From an uncultured Bacilli bacterium (lineage in GTDB: Bacteria; Bacillota_I; Bacilli_A; RF39; UBA660), in the NCBI GenBank assembly GCA_934090795.1, contig CAKOJQ010000005.1:1-64000 (forward strand): 64,000 nucleotides of DNA, written 5' to 3'. The notes under the pieces are model-generated. The model had not been told where the DNA came from. It did not search any database and saw nothing but the letters and a program-made list of their open reading frames with translations. A program made the position numbers and the translations under genes. This document shows positions 26,865 through 34,688 of the stretch, one piece after another; position 1 is the first letter of the stretch, and each line of letters begins with the position of its first letter.

Positions 26865-28061
26865 ATGGAATTATTAGCAAATAATATTAGACCAATTAAA
26901 TTAAATGATATATATGGACAAAATCATCTTATAGGTGAAGACAAAATCCTAACTAATTTAGTAAAAAATAAAAAATTATTTTCTATGATATTTTATGGTA
27001 ATCCCGGTTGTGGTAAAACAAGTATTGCAAATGCCTTAGTTAATGAATTAAATATGCCATATCGTATGTTAAACGCTGTAATGAATAAAAAAACAGACTT
27101 TGATATCGTAATCGAAGAAGCTAAAATGAATGGTCAAATGATTCTTATAATAGATGAAATTCATAGAATGAACAAAGATAAACAAGATATTCTTCTTCCC
27201 TACTTAGAAAATGGTAAAATTATTATGATAGGTTTAACAACATCAAATCCTTATCATAGTATTAATCCAGCTATAAGATCAAGATGTCAAATCTTTGAGG
27301 TAAAATCTCTTAAACCTGAAGACATTGTTAAAATTCTTATCAAAGCTAAAGACAATTTAGAAGGTATTCAAATCGATGATAATTGTCTAAATATTATTTC
27401 ATCTTCTTCAAATGGAGACGTCAGAAGCGCTTTAAATTTACTAGAAATGGCTTATTATAGTTCAACAGATCATATCATAACTGAAGATGTTTTAAAAAGT
27501 ATTAATGCTAAACCAATAATATATATTGATAAAAATGATGATAATTATTATAACTCAATAAGTGCCTTACAAAAATCAATTAGAGGTAGTGATGTAGATG
27601 CAGCAGTTTATTATTTAGGTGTACTATTGGAAGCCCAAGATTTAGATATAATTTTTCGAAGATTATCAGTAATTGCTTATGAAGATATCGGTTTAGCTAA
27701 CCCCTCTATCGGCCCAAAATTAGATGCTGCTATTAATGCTGCAACCCGAGTTGGCTTTCCTGAATGTATTATTCCATTATCAGAAATAGTAATTGAAATG
27801 GCTTTATCTCCTAAAAGTAATAGTGCTTATCTAGCAATTGATAAAGCATTAACTACAATTAGAACTAAAAACTGTGGAAATGTTCCTAAACATATTCATA
27901 CCAATAGTAAGGATTATTTATATCCTCATAATTATAAAAATAGTTGGGTTAAACAGCAATACTTACCCGATAATATCAAAAACGAAAAATTTTACTATCC
28001 TAAAAATAATGCTTACGAAAACAATCTTAATAAAATAGATAACGAAAAGAAAAAACAATAA
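26865..28061 (+). CDS. rarA: Replication-associated recombination protein A (RarA/MgsA)
   Basis: A protein of 398 residues from ATG 26865. A -10-like TATAAT at 26836-26841 would start the RNA near 26848, leaving only eight bases before the alternative ATG at 26856, so 26865 is preferred. The clamp-loader-like AAA+ core has MIFYGNPGCGKTSIANAL (Walker A), MILIIDEIHRMNKDKQDILL (Walker B) and SNPYHSINPAIRSRCQIF (sensor 1 and arginine finger). The C-terminal tetramerization part contains DVDAAVYYLGVLLEAQD. It acts at stalled forks. It is divergent from the xerD gene and convergent with an unknown gene. Confidence 0.94.
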   Translation: MELLANNIRPIKLNDIYGQNHLIGEDKILTNLVKNKKLFSMIFYGNPGCGKTSIANALVNELNMPYRMLNAVMNKKTDFDIVIEEAKMNGQMILIIDEIHRMNKDKQDILLPYLENGKIIMIGLTTSNPYHSINPAIRSRCQIFEVKSLKPEDIVKILIKAKDNLEGIQIDDNCLNIISSSSNGDVRSALNLLEMAYYSSTDHIITEDVLKSINAKPIIYIDKNDDNYYNSISALQKSIRGSDVDAAVYYLGVLLEAQDLDIIFRRLSVIAYEDIGLANPSIGPKLDAAINAATRVGFPECIIPLSEIVIEMALSPKSNSAYLAIDKALTTIRTKNCGNVPKHIHTNSKDYLYPHNYKNSWVKQQYLPDNIKNEKFYYPKNNAYENNLNKIDNEKKKQ

Positions 28062-28066
28062 TCCAT

Positions 28067-28101
28067 AATAAAATATTAGACGATGAATCTAATATTTTAT
28101 T
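28067..28101. terminator. Bidirectional terminator
   Basis: A 14-bp perfect stem (28067-28080 with 28088-28101), loop CGATGAA, T runs on both strands; it closes rarA and the reverse gene that ends at 28097. Confidence 0.85.
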
Positions 28102-28720
28102 TTTTAAGTTTTTTAACAAATACACCATAAGAATCTTTTTCTATATTACTTAATGCTATTCTATTAAATAATTGAAACCAAATGGGATCTATATTGTTAT
28201 CATTCATATAACTAATTACTGAAAAAACAATATTTAAATAATCATTAGATGTGACATGTTTAATAGCAATTTCTTCACCGTATGCACATAAATCTTCTAA
28301 ATACATTTTTCTTAATTTTAAAAAATCGAGTTCAAAAGTGTGCTTATCTTCATAAGGTCTAGCATTTGGTATATAAATAATTGTATTATTTCTTTCAAAA
28401 CTGTCTAATTCATCATATTTATCATTAATAGAAATTGCAGATTCAAAACCAGTATCTAATTCGCGAAAAAGTTTATATTCAGCAGTAGGATCTTCTTTTG
28501 ATACAAAAACATTATGAAGTGGATACCAAGAAGTAGGACATTCATGAACTGTTTTATACGTTCCCATATAAACATATATTTTATTAGTATCAATCAAAAA
28601 ATAGTCACCTGAGCTTAATTTTTGTAGTAATTTATTAATAGCTGTTTCAAATGAAAAACCTTGATTTTCTATTAAATTATAAAACTCTTTTCTTATTTCA
28701 TTTTTATGTAATATTTCCAC
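28097..28720 (-). CDS. Unknown 207-residue protein
   Basis: I do not recognise this protein. It is soluble and mixed alpha/beta, with a conserved-looking motif TVHECPTSWYPLHNVF near residue 60 and NTIIYIPNARPYED near 115. No signal peptide or membrane helix. It sits alone on the reverse strand, 106 bp upstream of the tcdA 3' end, and shares a terminator with rarA. There is no clear ribosome site (GGAAAATATTAAG before the ATG). Confidence 0.65.
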   Translation of the reverse strand: MEILHKNEIRKEFYNLIENQGFSFETAINKLLQKLSSGDYFLIDTNKIYVYMGTYKTVHECPTSWYPLHNVFVSKEDPTAEYKLFRELDTGFESAISINDKYDELDSFERNNTIIYIPNARPYEDKHTFELDFLKLRKMYLEDLCAYGEEIAIKHVTSNDYLNIVFSVISYMNDNNIDPIWFQLFNRIALSNIEKDSYGVFVKKLKK

Positions 28721-28826
28721 TTAATATTTTCCTCTCCATCAATATAATGATTATATTTTACAAAACAATTTTATTTATTTCAACTTTTTGTAATAAAATT
28801 AAGTACTAATTAAAGTAGGAAGATAA

Positions 28827-29495
28827 TTATTTTGTTATATCATTTATTACATAACTTGCACATAATAATCCAGCAACACCCGGCATGTAGCATACTGTGC
28901 CTAGCACTTTATCTTTATTCTTAGTTGGAACTTCAGTAGAAGAAACAACCTTAAATTTGGTTCTAATACGATTTTCTTTAACTTTTTTTCTTAATATTTT
29001 AGCAAGAGGATCTCCACTAGTTTTATCAAGAGTAGTAATTGATAATTTAGATGGATCAGTCTTATTTGCTGTTCCCATACTTGAAACTAATTTATATTTA
29101 TTAGCATGTTTCATAAGTAATAGCTTAACTTTAACATCATCGCAAGCATCAATAACATAATCATATTTATTAACTAATAAATCATCAAAATTATCCTCAG
29201 TTATAAACTTATATATTATTGAAATATTAGCGTTTTTATTAATACTCAAAGCTCTTTCCGCCGCAGCTTCACATTTAGATATTCCAATATTTTTATTATT
29301 AGAAATAATTTGTCTATTTAAATTAGATTCTTCAACAACATCCCCATCAACAATAGTTATGTTTTTAACACCAGATCTAACTAATGCCTCTAACGCATAT
29401 CCTCCTACTCCACCAAGCCCAACAACTAACACTCTTGCTTTTTCTAACTTAGTAAAACGATCTTGACCAAATAACGCTATTAATCTATCAAACAT
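28827..29495 (-). CDS. tcdA: tRNA threonylcarbamoyladenosine dehydratase (TcdA)
   Basis: A 222-residue E1-like enzyme. The start FDRLIALFGQDRFTKLEKAR and VLVVGLGGVGGYALEALVRSG form the ATP-binding part, followed by VDGDVVEESNLNRQI, DACDDVKVKLLL and VSSTEVPTKNKD. TcdA uses ATP to close t6A at position 37 of ANN-decoding tRNAs to the cyclic form. The length and the GLGGVGG motif fit TcdA rather than a ThiF/MoeB. The ribosome site GGAGGG lies directly behind the tail of the 6S RNA gene, with no room for a separate promoter. Confidence 0.92.
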   Translation of the reverse strand: MFDRLIALFGQDRFTKLEKARVLVVGLGGVGGYALEALVRSGVKNITIVDGDVVEESNLNRQIISNNKNIGISKCEAAAERALSINKNANISIIYKFITEDNFDDLLVNKYDYVIDACDDVKVKLLLMKHANKYKLVSSMGTANKTDPSKLSITTLDKTSGDPLAKILRKKVKENRIRTKFKVVSSTEVPTKNKDKVLGTVCYMPGVAGLLCASYVINDITK

Positions 29496-29505
29496 ATTAT
29501 CCCTC

Positions 29506-29682
29506 CAAAATAAAAACCTAACTAGACATCAATTGTGATAAAATCCCGCATTCTCGCAGGTGGGCATCACATAAAGAACTTTAGGATTCTAACTCTTTGA
29601 GCTAGCATTCAACACCATCCTTTAATTAGATTCCCTTACATCACACATAGTCGGTTTTATGTAAATCGACATCTATTAGGTA
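29506..29682 (-). ncRNA. ssrS: 6S RNA (ssrS/bsrA-type)
   Basis: Read on the reverse strand, about 175 bases are closed by a long-range stem: ACCTAATAGA at the 5' end (29681-29672) with TCTAGTTAGGT at the 3' end (29526-29516), then a T run. Inside are an open bubble with AAACCGACTATG on the 5' side and, on the 3' side, a hairpin of the type CACCTGCGAGAATGCGGG, with TGTGTGAT able to pair with ATCACA. This long, mostly double-stranded rod with a central bubble is the 6S form, which traps sigma-A RNA polymerase. In Bacillus subtilis the 6S-1 gene lies between aspS and yrvM (tcdA); here it again directly precedes tcdA, with rarA close by. The identity rests on structure and synteny, not on a covariance search. 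Confidence 0.75.
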
Positions 29683-29687
29683 ACTTA

Positions 29688-29716
29688 ATTATATCAAATG
29701 TTTTTATATTTAACAA
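29688..29716 (-). promoter_or_regulatory. Promoter of the 6S RNA gene
   Basis: On the reverse strand, TTGTTA (29716-29711), 17 bases, TATAAT (29693-29688). The transcript would start close to the 5' arm of the closing stem. Confidence 0.75.
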
Positions 29717-29804
29717 TTAGATTATAATCAATTTACACTAAATCGCGAAAAATATACTAAAAGAGTGTATTTATTTTATTTGTTTTATAATTTTAAAATT
29801 TTAA

Positions 29805-29842
29805 AAAATAAAAAAGAAGCATCCATTTTTAACTAAATGCTC
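29805..29842 (-). terminator. Possible terminator of the 184-residue gene
   Basis: On the reverse strand a weak hairpin (AGCAT with ATGCT, interrupted around it) is followed by a T-rich tract. The 5' region of the 6S promoter lies just beyond. Confidence 0.4.
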
Positions 29843-29854
29843 CTAGGTCAGAAT

Positions 29855-30409
29855 TTAATAATGTGTTCTTAATTCGTAGACTATAATTCTTTCTTTTCTT
29901 ATGCCTACTTTTTTGTCAAACAAAGCAAATTCAACAATTACATTTTGCAAATTATGAGTTATGATGTATTCATAAATTAAATCAAAGTGTGGGATTTTAT
30001 TTAATTTTTTATCAAATATGTCTGTTTTCAAATTGAATGTAGGATTTTTCAAAGCATCTCTTACAGATGCAGTTGGATCTACAGACAATGTTGCATAAAC
30101 TTCTCCATTTGATAAGATTTGTATTTCTCCCACTAACAATTGATTATCTATATAATTTGCTGAACTCACATTAATAGTGAATAAATCGTAATCATTTATC
30201 TCTGCCAAAACATCTTTTGCGGCAACTTTTAATTTAAAAATGCCACATGCTTTTGATTTGTCCCGAATTGCATAGTATTGAGCAGGATAACACGTTAAAA
30301 ATTCTCTAACTTTTTCTTGTTCACCTGCTTTGAATAATTGCTCTGGAAATTTGTTTAGGCTAAGTTCGCTTATTTTCTTCATACTCTCCAACTTATTCTT
30401 TATGAACAT
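29855..30409 (-). CDS. Conserved-looking unknown protein, 184 residues
   Basis: It has a perfect ribosome site (AGGAGGAAT) before ATG 30409. The protein is a soluble alpha/beta fold with dense motifs: LNKFPEQLFKAGEQEKVREFL, YPAQYYAIRDKSKACGIFKLKV split in two, LFTINVSSANYIDN and VDPTASVRDALKNP. The density of such motifs suggests a functional, conserved gene, but I cannot name the family. Codon use is slightly richer in G/C than its neighbours, so recent transfer is possible. Confidence 0.7.
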   Translation of the reverse strand: MFIKNKLESMKKISELSLNKFPEQLFKAGEQEKVREFLTCYPAQYYAIRDKSKACGIFKLKVAAKDVLAEINDYDLFTINVSSANYIDNQLLVGEIQILSNGEVYATLSVDPTASVRDALKNPTFNLKTDIFDKKLNKIPHFDLIYEYIITHNLQNVIVEFALFDKKVGIRKERIIVYELRTHY

Positions 30410-30533
30410 AGGTTATTCCTCCTAAAATTATTTAGTTAAGTTATTAAATAGCCTGACCTTTGCTACTTAATCTGCTTTATAAGCTTTTAATTTTTTATCA
30501 TATTTTTATTTAAAAATCAATAAATCTACCTAA

Positions 30534-31070
30534 TTACACATATTTCTCTAAGATTTTCTTTAGAAAATTCCATGGTCCTGTTTTTTCTGCCAAATCTTCA
30601 TAATTATTTGAAATCCTTTTTAATAATTCATCTTTTGAAAAATATCTTACCTCTGATACTTCTTCTTTTTGTATCTTTATATCTGAAATATCAATATTTT
30701 TTGTAATTAAATAACATTCATTATAGTGTTTATTTATAATATTTCCTTGTTCATTTATTGATGTAGAACCAACTAGATATTTAATATCATCATCATTAAT
30801 TGAAATCCCTAGTTCTTCTTTTACTTCTCTTATTAGCGCTTGTCTTCCAAATTCTCCTGCATCAACATGTCCTCCAACAGTTACATCCCACATATTAGGC
30901 CATAACTTTTTATTGTTGCTCCTTTTTTGCAATAATATGTTTCCTTTATCATCTATAATAAAAGCATATACGGCTCTATGCCATAGTCCTTTTTTATGAC
31001 ATTCATCTCTAGTAGCAACTTCTCCCGTAAATTCTCCTAATTCATTTAAAACGTCAATTTTTTCTACCAT
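30534..31070 (-). CDS. Nudix hydrolase (IDI/YfcD-like)
   Basis: A protein of 178 residues from ATG 31070, behind AGGAGGATTG. It begins IDVLNELGEFTGEVATRDE and GLWHRAVYAFIIDDKG, the start of the isopentenyl-diphosphate-isomerase-like Nudix group. The Nudix box runs GGHVDAGEFGRQALIREV then KEELGI, complete with the metal-binding glutamates. Relatives such as YfcD hydrolyse nucleoside diphosphate derivatives or are uncharacterised; a true type I isopentenyl diphosphate isomerase would have an active-site cysteine near TxGxxxH, which is not seen here. Confidence 0.85.
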   Translation of the reverse strand: MVEKIDVLNELGEFTGEVATRDECHKKGLWHRAVYAFIIDDKGNILLQKRSNNKKLWPNMWDVTVGGHVDAGEFGRQALIREVKEELGISINDDDIKYLVGSTSINEQGNIINKHYNECYLITKNIDISDIKIQKEEVSEVRYFSKDELLKRISNNYEDLAEKTGPWNFLKKILEKYV

Positions 31071-31092
31071 AACAATCCTCCTAATATAAAAT

Positions 31093-31215
31093 TTATCGAA
31101 ATATAATCTCTTCTTCCGCTTTATTGTACAATTCAATTTGATTTTCTACTTCCGCTTTTTTCATATCTTCTAATTCTTCTATGCTTAAAGTACAAATTTT
31201 AGATTTTTCTATCAT
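31093..31215 (-). CDS. Possible 40-residue peptide or gene remnant
   Basis: An open frame from ATG 31215 to 31093, just upstream of the Nudix gene. It is acidic and helical (CTLSIEELEDMKKAEVENQI). The frame stays open for eight codons before the ATG, with no ribosome site near the ATG, so it could be the tail of a lost gene rather than a peptide. Low confidence either way. Confidence 0.35.
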   Translation of the reverse strand: MIEKSKICTLSIEELEDMKKAEVENQIELYNKAEEEIIFR

Positions 31216-31282
31216 ATTATCAATCCATTCATTAGAAATATTATATATTTAAATTGATTAAAAAACAATGATATAAATGTAC

Positions 31283-31306
31283 TAAAAAAGATATAAATCA
31301 ATTTAT
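31283..31306 (-). terminator. Possible terminator after the HerA-type gene
   Basis: On the reverse strand GATAAA-TTGA-TTTATATC with one bulge, followed by six T. Confidence 0.5.
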
Positions 31307-31315
31307 CTCAATATA

Positions 31316-33079
31316 TTAGTTTCCACTTGCTTTCCATCTTTCAAGAACATCACAGTTAGCTGAATATGGAAGTGGATCTGGTAAATCCATTTTAATTAAT
31401 AATGGTATTTTAAATGCATTACCAAATGATACTAAAGTACCAGCTTGCAAAGAATTAAGTTTTTCAATTATATCGCTAGACACATTAGGAAGCATCTTTT
31501 CAATATATTCTAAATCTTTAGGATGTGTCATCTTAAGAACTAAGAAATTACTCATTTGAGCAACAACTGTTTCTGATATATCAACAGGTCTTTGACTAAT
31601 CAAATCAATAATAACTCCATATTTACGTCCTTCTTTAGCAATTCTTTCAAATATATTATATCCTAATAAGAACTTATCATTATCGTTTTGAACATATCTA
31701 TGTGCTTCTTCTAATATTAAATGAAATGGTATAGAAGCTCTAACTTTTCTCTTCTTAGCAAAATCAAAAATCATTTTAGAAATAATTTTAACAATTACTT
31801 TAGCAAGAACATCATCTATATCTTCTAAATTAATATTAATAATTTGACTTCTTCTTGAATTTAAAACAATTAACTTAGAAATATATTGTTCTAGTGATAT
31901 ATATTTATCAAATTCAAAATATTTACCATTTTTACTATTTATAATTGAATTTAATCTTACCTTTAAAATTATTGCTGAATCTTGCATTATTCTATTATTT
32001 AAGAATCCTTCACCTATTAGAGCAAAATCTAATGCTTTAGCAAAATCTTTTAAATTGTAAAAGGCATTGTCATTAACTTCAATTTGACTCTCTAAATCAG
32101 GCTTAATAAAATTAGCTAAATATTCATTAATTAGTACACTTTCACCAAATTCACCTTTATTATCAATTTGAAAACAATTTGCAAATCTTCTTGTATAACC
32201 GATTCCCTTAAGTTCCGAATTAACATTAAATTCATTAGTAGAACAAGATGCTAATATTTGGAATATATCATTCTTTTTGCCAGCAGCATTTTGATTAGAA
32301 AATAATACACTTTGGATAGCTGATGCAATTAAATGATTTTTAAGTTTATTAACATTATCATTATTTTCACTAAATATTTTAGCAAGTTTACTAGCTCTTT
32401 CTATAATTGTTAATTGACTGTGATTTTCAGCATTTAAAAGTAACGCTAAATCATCATTTGAAAACAAATAAACAGGGATTTGTAATAACTCATCACCAGG
32501 TTCAACGGGATTAGTCGTAATAAACTTATATTGATAATTTGGATTTATTTGATTAATATTTTTAAACGCATTTTTATATTCTCCATAAGCATCAAAGATA
32601 AACAAATTCGCATTATAAGTTAGTACTTGCGGATTTAAAAATATATTTTGTATTATTCTTGATACTGAACATGATTTACCAGATCCAGAGTTACCAAATA
32701 TAGCCATATGGTTAGAAAATAAATCATTTATACCAGCATATATCTTACGATTTTCATATATGGGACTCTTACCAATATATAAACTCTTTTCATCTTCTTT
32801 ACCCATAATAATATCTAATTCTTCATTATTAATTACTCTTATTGTACTATTTAAAGTCGGTTTCTTTATTGTACCAGCAATAAACCTAGTTCCGACAAAT
32901 TCACCAAGTAATTCTATTTTAATAGATTCTTCATCTATATTTTTTACTTCACCTAAAAGTTTAGTACTATCATTTTCAAACACAACATGTAAATTCATTA
33001 AATTTTGAATAACACTTGCTTCTTTATTAATTGCAACAATAACAATATTATCACTTATAAATTTAATTTTTCCAAACAA
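31316..33079 (-). CDS. HerA-type ATPase (DUF87 family)
   Basis: A protein of 587 residues. The N-terminal beta-barrel (HAS domain) of about 90 residues precedes the FtsK/HerA ATPase with Walker A GNSGSGKSCSVSR (129-136), Walker B HLILEEAHRYV (about 450) and an arginine-finger stretch GRKYGVIIDLISQRP. HerA helicases are hexameric DNA pumps; in archaea they pair with the NurA nuclease in end resection, in bacteria often with SIR2 or nuclease partners in defence. No partner nuclease is next to it. The start is TTG at 33079, six bases after AAGGTAG; there is no ATG at this end. It is divergent from the paralogue pair at 33.2 kb. Confidence 0.85.
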   Translation of the reverse strand: MFGKIKFISDNIVIVAINKEASVIQNLMNLHVVFENDSTKLLGEVKNIDEESIKIELLGEFVGTRFIAGTIKKPTLNSTIRVINNEELDIIMGKEDEKSLYIGKSPIYENRKIYAGINDLFSNHMAIFGNSGSGKSCSVSRIIQNIFLNPQVLTYNANLFIFDAYGEYKNAFKNINQINPNYQYKFITTNPVEPGDELLQIPVYLFSNDDLALLLNAENHSQLTIIERASKLAKIFSENNDNVNKLKNHLIASAIQSVLFSNQNAAGKKNDIFQILASCSTNEFNVNSELKGIGYTRRFANCFQIDNKGEFGESVLINEYLANFIKPDLESQIEVNDNAFYNLKDFAKALDFALIGEGFLNNRIMQDSAIILKVRLNSIINSKNGKYFEFDKYISLEQYISKLIVLNSRRSQIININLEDIDDVLAKVIVKIISKMIFDFAKKRKVRASIPFHLILEEAHRYVQNDNDKFLLGYNIFERIAKEGRKYGVIIDLISQRPVDISETVVAQMSNFLVLKMTHPKDLEYIEKMLPNVSSDIIEKLNSLQAGTLVSFGNAFKIPLLIKMDLPDPLPYSANCDVLERWKASGN

Positions 33080-33176
33080 TTTAATCTACCTTCTATTCTA
33101 TAAAAAGTATAACATAAAAACAAAATAAAAAAAATCAAAATAATTCATACTCCCATATTTTTACAAATAATTACAA

Positions 33177-33200
33177 ACTCTACATATCATAGAGTGTACA
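33177..33200 (+). repeat. Duplicated leader element, copy 1
   Basis: ACTCTACATATCATAGAGTG, containing the imperfect palindrome CTCTA-N7-TAGAG, lies before the broken paralogue. A similar element, ACTCTACGCATCATAGATTG, is at 33915-33937 before the intact copy. It shows that the duplication included upstream DNA, and the element may be regulatory. Confidence 0.6.
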
Positions 33201-33246
33201 ATTAAACGTACTATGTTACCATCTAATTACCGGGGAGGCATTTATA

Positions 33247-33897
33247 ATGAATAATATAGAATTAGAACTATTAGAAGGATTAAAAGAAGTAGAAGAAATT
33301 AAAGAAATGTATAAATTTATATCAACTTATAATGTGTATAAACTTTTATTAGCACATTGTAAAAATAAAGAATATAATTTTCATCTATTTTATCCAGACA
33401 CTGAATTTTACCCTCCAGAATGTTATCAAAAATAAGTTTATGAATTACTTTCATTATTTAAGAATAACGAATTATTATATTTGAATTCATCAAATTCTAT
33501 TAAGAAAATTATATCTTTCTTAATAGATAGTAACACCCTTTTAGTAATTTATCCTTTTAAACATAATTTTTCTATTTATAAAGAAGTTATTGATTTAGAA
33601 TATGAAATTATAAAAATTAACAATAACAAAGCAACAAATATTGAATATCAATCCATCAATGAAAGCCCACGCTATTATGTATTTGGCAATGTCGACGAAA
33701 TTATAAATACATTTGCTCCGTGGGATTATCTATATAATAATGAAATAATAATAACGCCAGGATATGAATTAGACGATAAACTACCATATTATAATAATAT
33801 TGATATTAATGATATTTTAAAAATTCAATCAATAGATGATATTAGTAAAAAATTAAAAGAAACAAGAGATATTAAAGTTAAAACGTTAAAATTATAA
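33247..33897 (+). pseudogene. Paralogue of the 34011 gene, broken by one in-frame TAA
   Basis: Two open stretches (33247-33435 and 33481-33897) are in the same frame, separated by a TAA at 33433-33435. Reading through gives a protein that lines up end to end with the 215-residue gene that follows: FISTYNVYKLLLAHCKNK with LLSTYNAYNILLIKAKNK, ECYQK-stop-VYELLSLF with DCYKNSIKELFSKF, and the ends QSIDDISKKLKETRDIKVKTLKL and QSIDEIHEKIKSVKDAKIKTLSL (aligned in parts). The stop stands opposite a serine codon, one base change from TCA. The ribosome site (GGGGAGG) is intact. One nonsense change is the simplest reading. Confidence 0.8.
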
Positions 33898-33914
33898 ATT
33901 AATAAAAATACATT

Positions 33915-33937
33915 ACTCTACGCATCATAGATTGCAC
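33915..33937 (+). repeat. Duplicated leader element, copy 2
   Basis: The partner of the element at 33177-33200, lying about 75 bp before the intact paralogue. The palindromic character is weaker here because the right arm has changed. Confidence 0.55.
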
Positions 33938-34010
33938 TAACATTTTAAAGATGATATATTAATACTGTCAAGAGAAGATTTAAAAAGACGATAATAATAG
34001 GAGAAAACAT

Positions 34011-34658
34011 ATGAATAACACATTATCAAATTTAAATTTAGAAATTGAAAAAGGAATTAGTTCCGCAAAAACACTTGAAGAGCTATATCAGTTATTATCA
34101 ACGTATAATGCATATAACATTTTATTAATCAAAGCAAAAAATAAATTAGAAAGACTAGGAACAGCATTCAAAGGAGATTATGATTACTCAGATTGCTATA
34201 AAAATTCAATTAAAGAACTATTTTCAAAATTTAATCAAAACGAATTATTGTATTTAACTGAAGCAGAATATAATGCTTTAGAAAATGCTAAAGACATGAT
34301 ATTTTTAATTAATGATCACACTCTGCTACAAATTCACTCTTATGATTTGTTTGATGCTGATGGTTTACGTGACCTAAATTACAAATTTATAAAATTTGAA
34401 GATTGTATAATAAAAAGATATGAAGATGAAATATATCATCGTGATCCATATTATTGTTCAGAATATTACGAATATAAAGATGCAATCGGATTATTTAGGG
34501 GAAAAGATTTAATTACACCAGCTTATAATTTTGAAAAACAATTTGAATCAATAGACGGTGCTGACATAAGAGATGTCTTAATTCCCCAATCAATAGATGA
34601 AATTCATGAAAAAATTAAATCAGTTAAAGATGCAAAAATAAAAACTTTATCACTATAA
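34011..34658 (+). CDS. Unknown 215-residue protein, intact copy of a tandem pair
   Basis: A soluble, acidic protein with no recognised domain. The first 65 residues are helical (ISSAKTLEELYQLLSTYNAY), the middle is mixed with many aromatic residues (HRDPYYCSEYYEYKD), and the end is a short helix plus strand. The ribosome site GGAGAAA precedes the ATG. The copy before it is broken by a stop. It is followed by a strong bidirectional terminator. The duplication, the shared leader element and the lack of known relatives suggest an accessory gene. Confidence 0.7.
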   Translation: MNNTLSNLNLEIEKGISSAKTLEELYQLLSTYNAYNILLIKAKNKLERLGTAFKGDYDYSDCYKNSIKELFSKFNQNELLYLTEAEYNALENAKDMIFLINDHTLLQIHSYDLFDADGLRDLNYKFIKFEDCIIKRYEDEIYHRDPYYCSEYYEYKDAIGLFRGKDLITPAYNFEKQFESIDGADIRDVLIPQSIDEIHEKIKSVKDAKIKTLSL

Positions 34659-34688
34659 AAAATTATAGATCGTAAGTCTATAATTTTT
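34658..34688. terminator. Bidirectional terminator
   Basis: A 12-bp perfect stem (34658-34669 with 34677-34688), loop TCGTAAG, T runs on both strands; it ends the paralogue gene and the gat operon. Confidence 0.85.

Noticed and set aside
29506..29682. A T-box or metabolite riboswitch before tcdA
   Set aside because: AAGGATGGTG resembles a T-box core only superficially, there is no specifier stem, and the closed rod with central bubble plus the aspS-tcdA type synteny fits 6S RNA better.
33433..33435. Stop-codon recoding at the in-frame TAA codons
   Set aside because: TAA is the normal end of most genes here, no recoding structure is visible downstream, and in both cases the stop is one base change from the residue in the paralogue.
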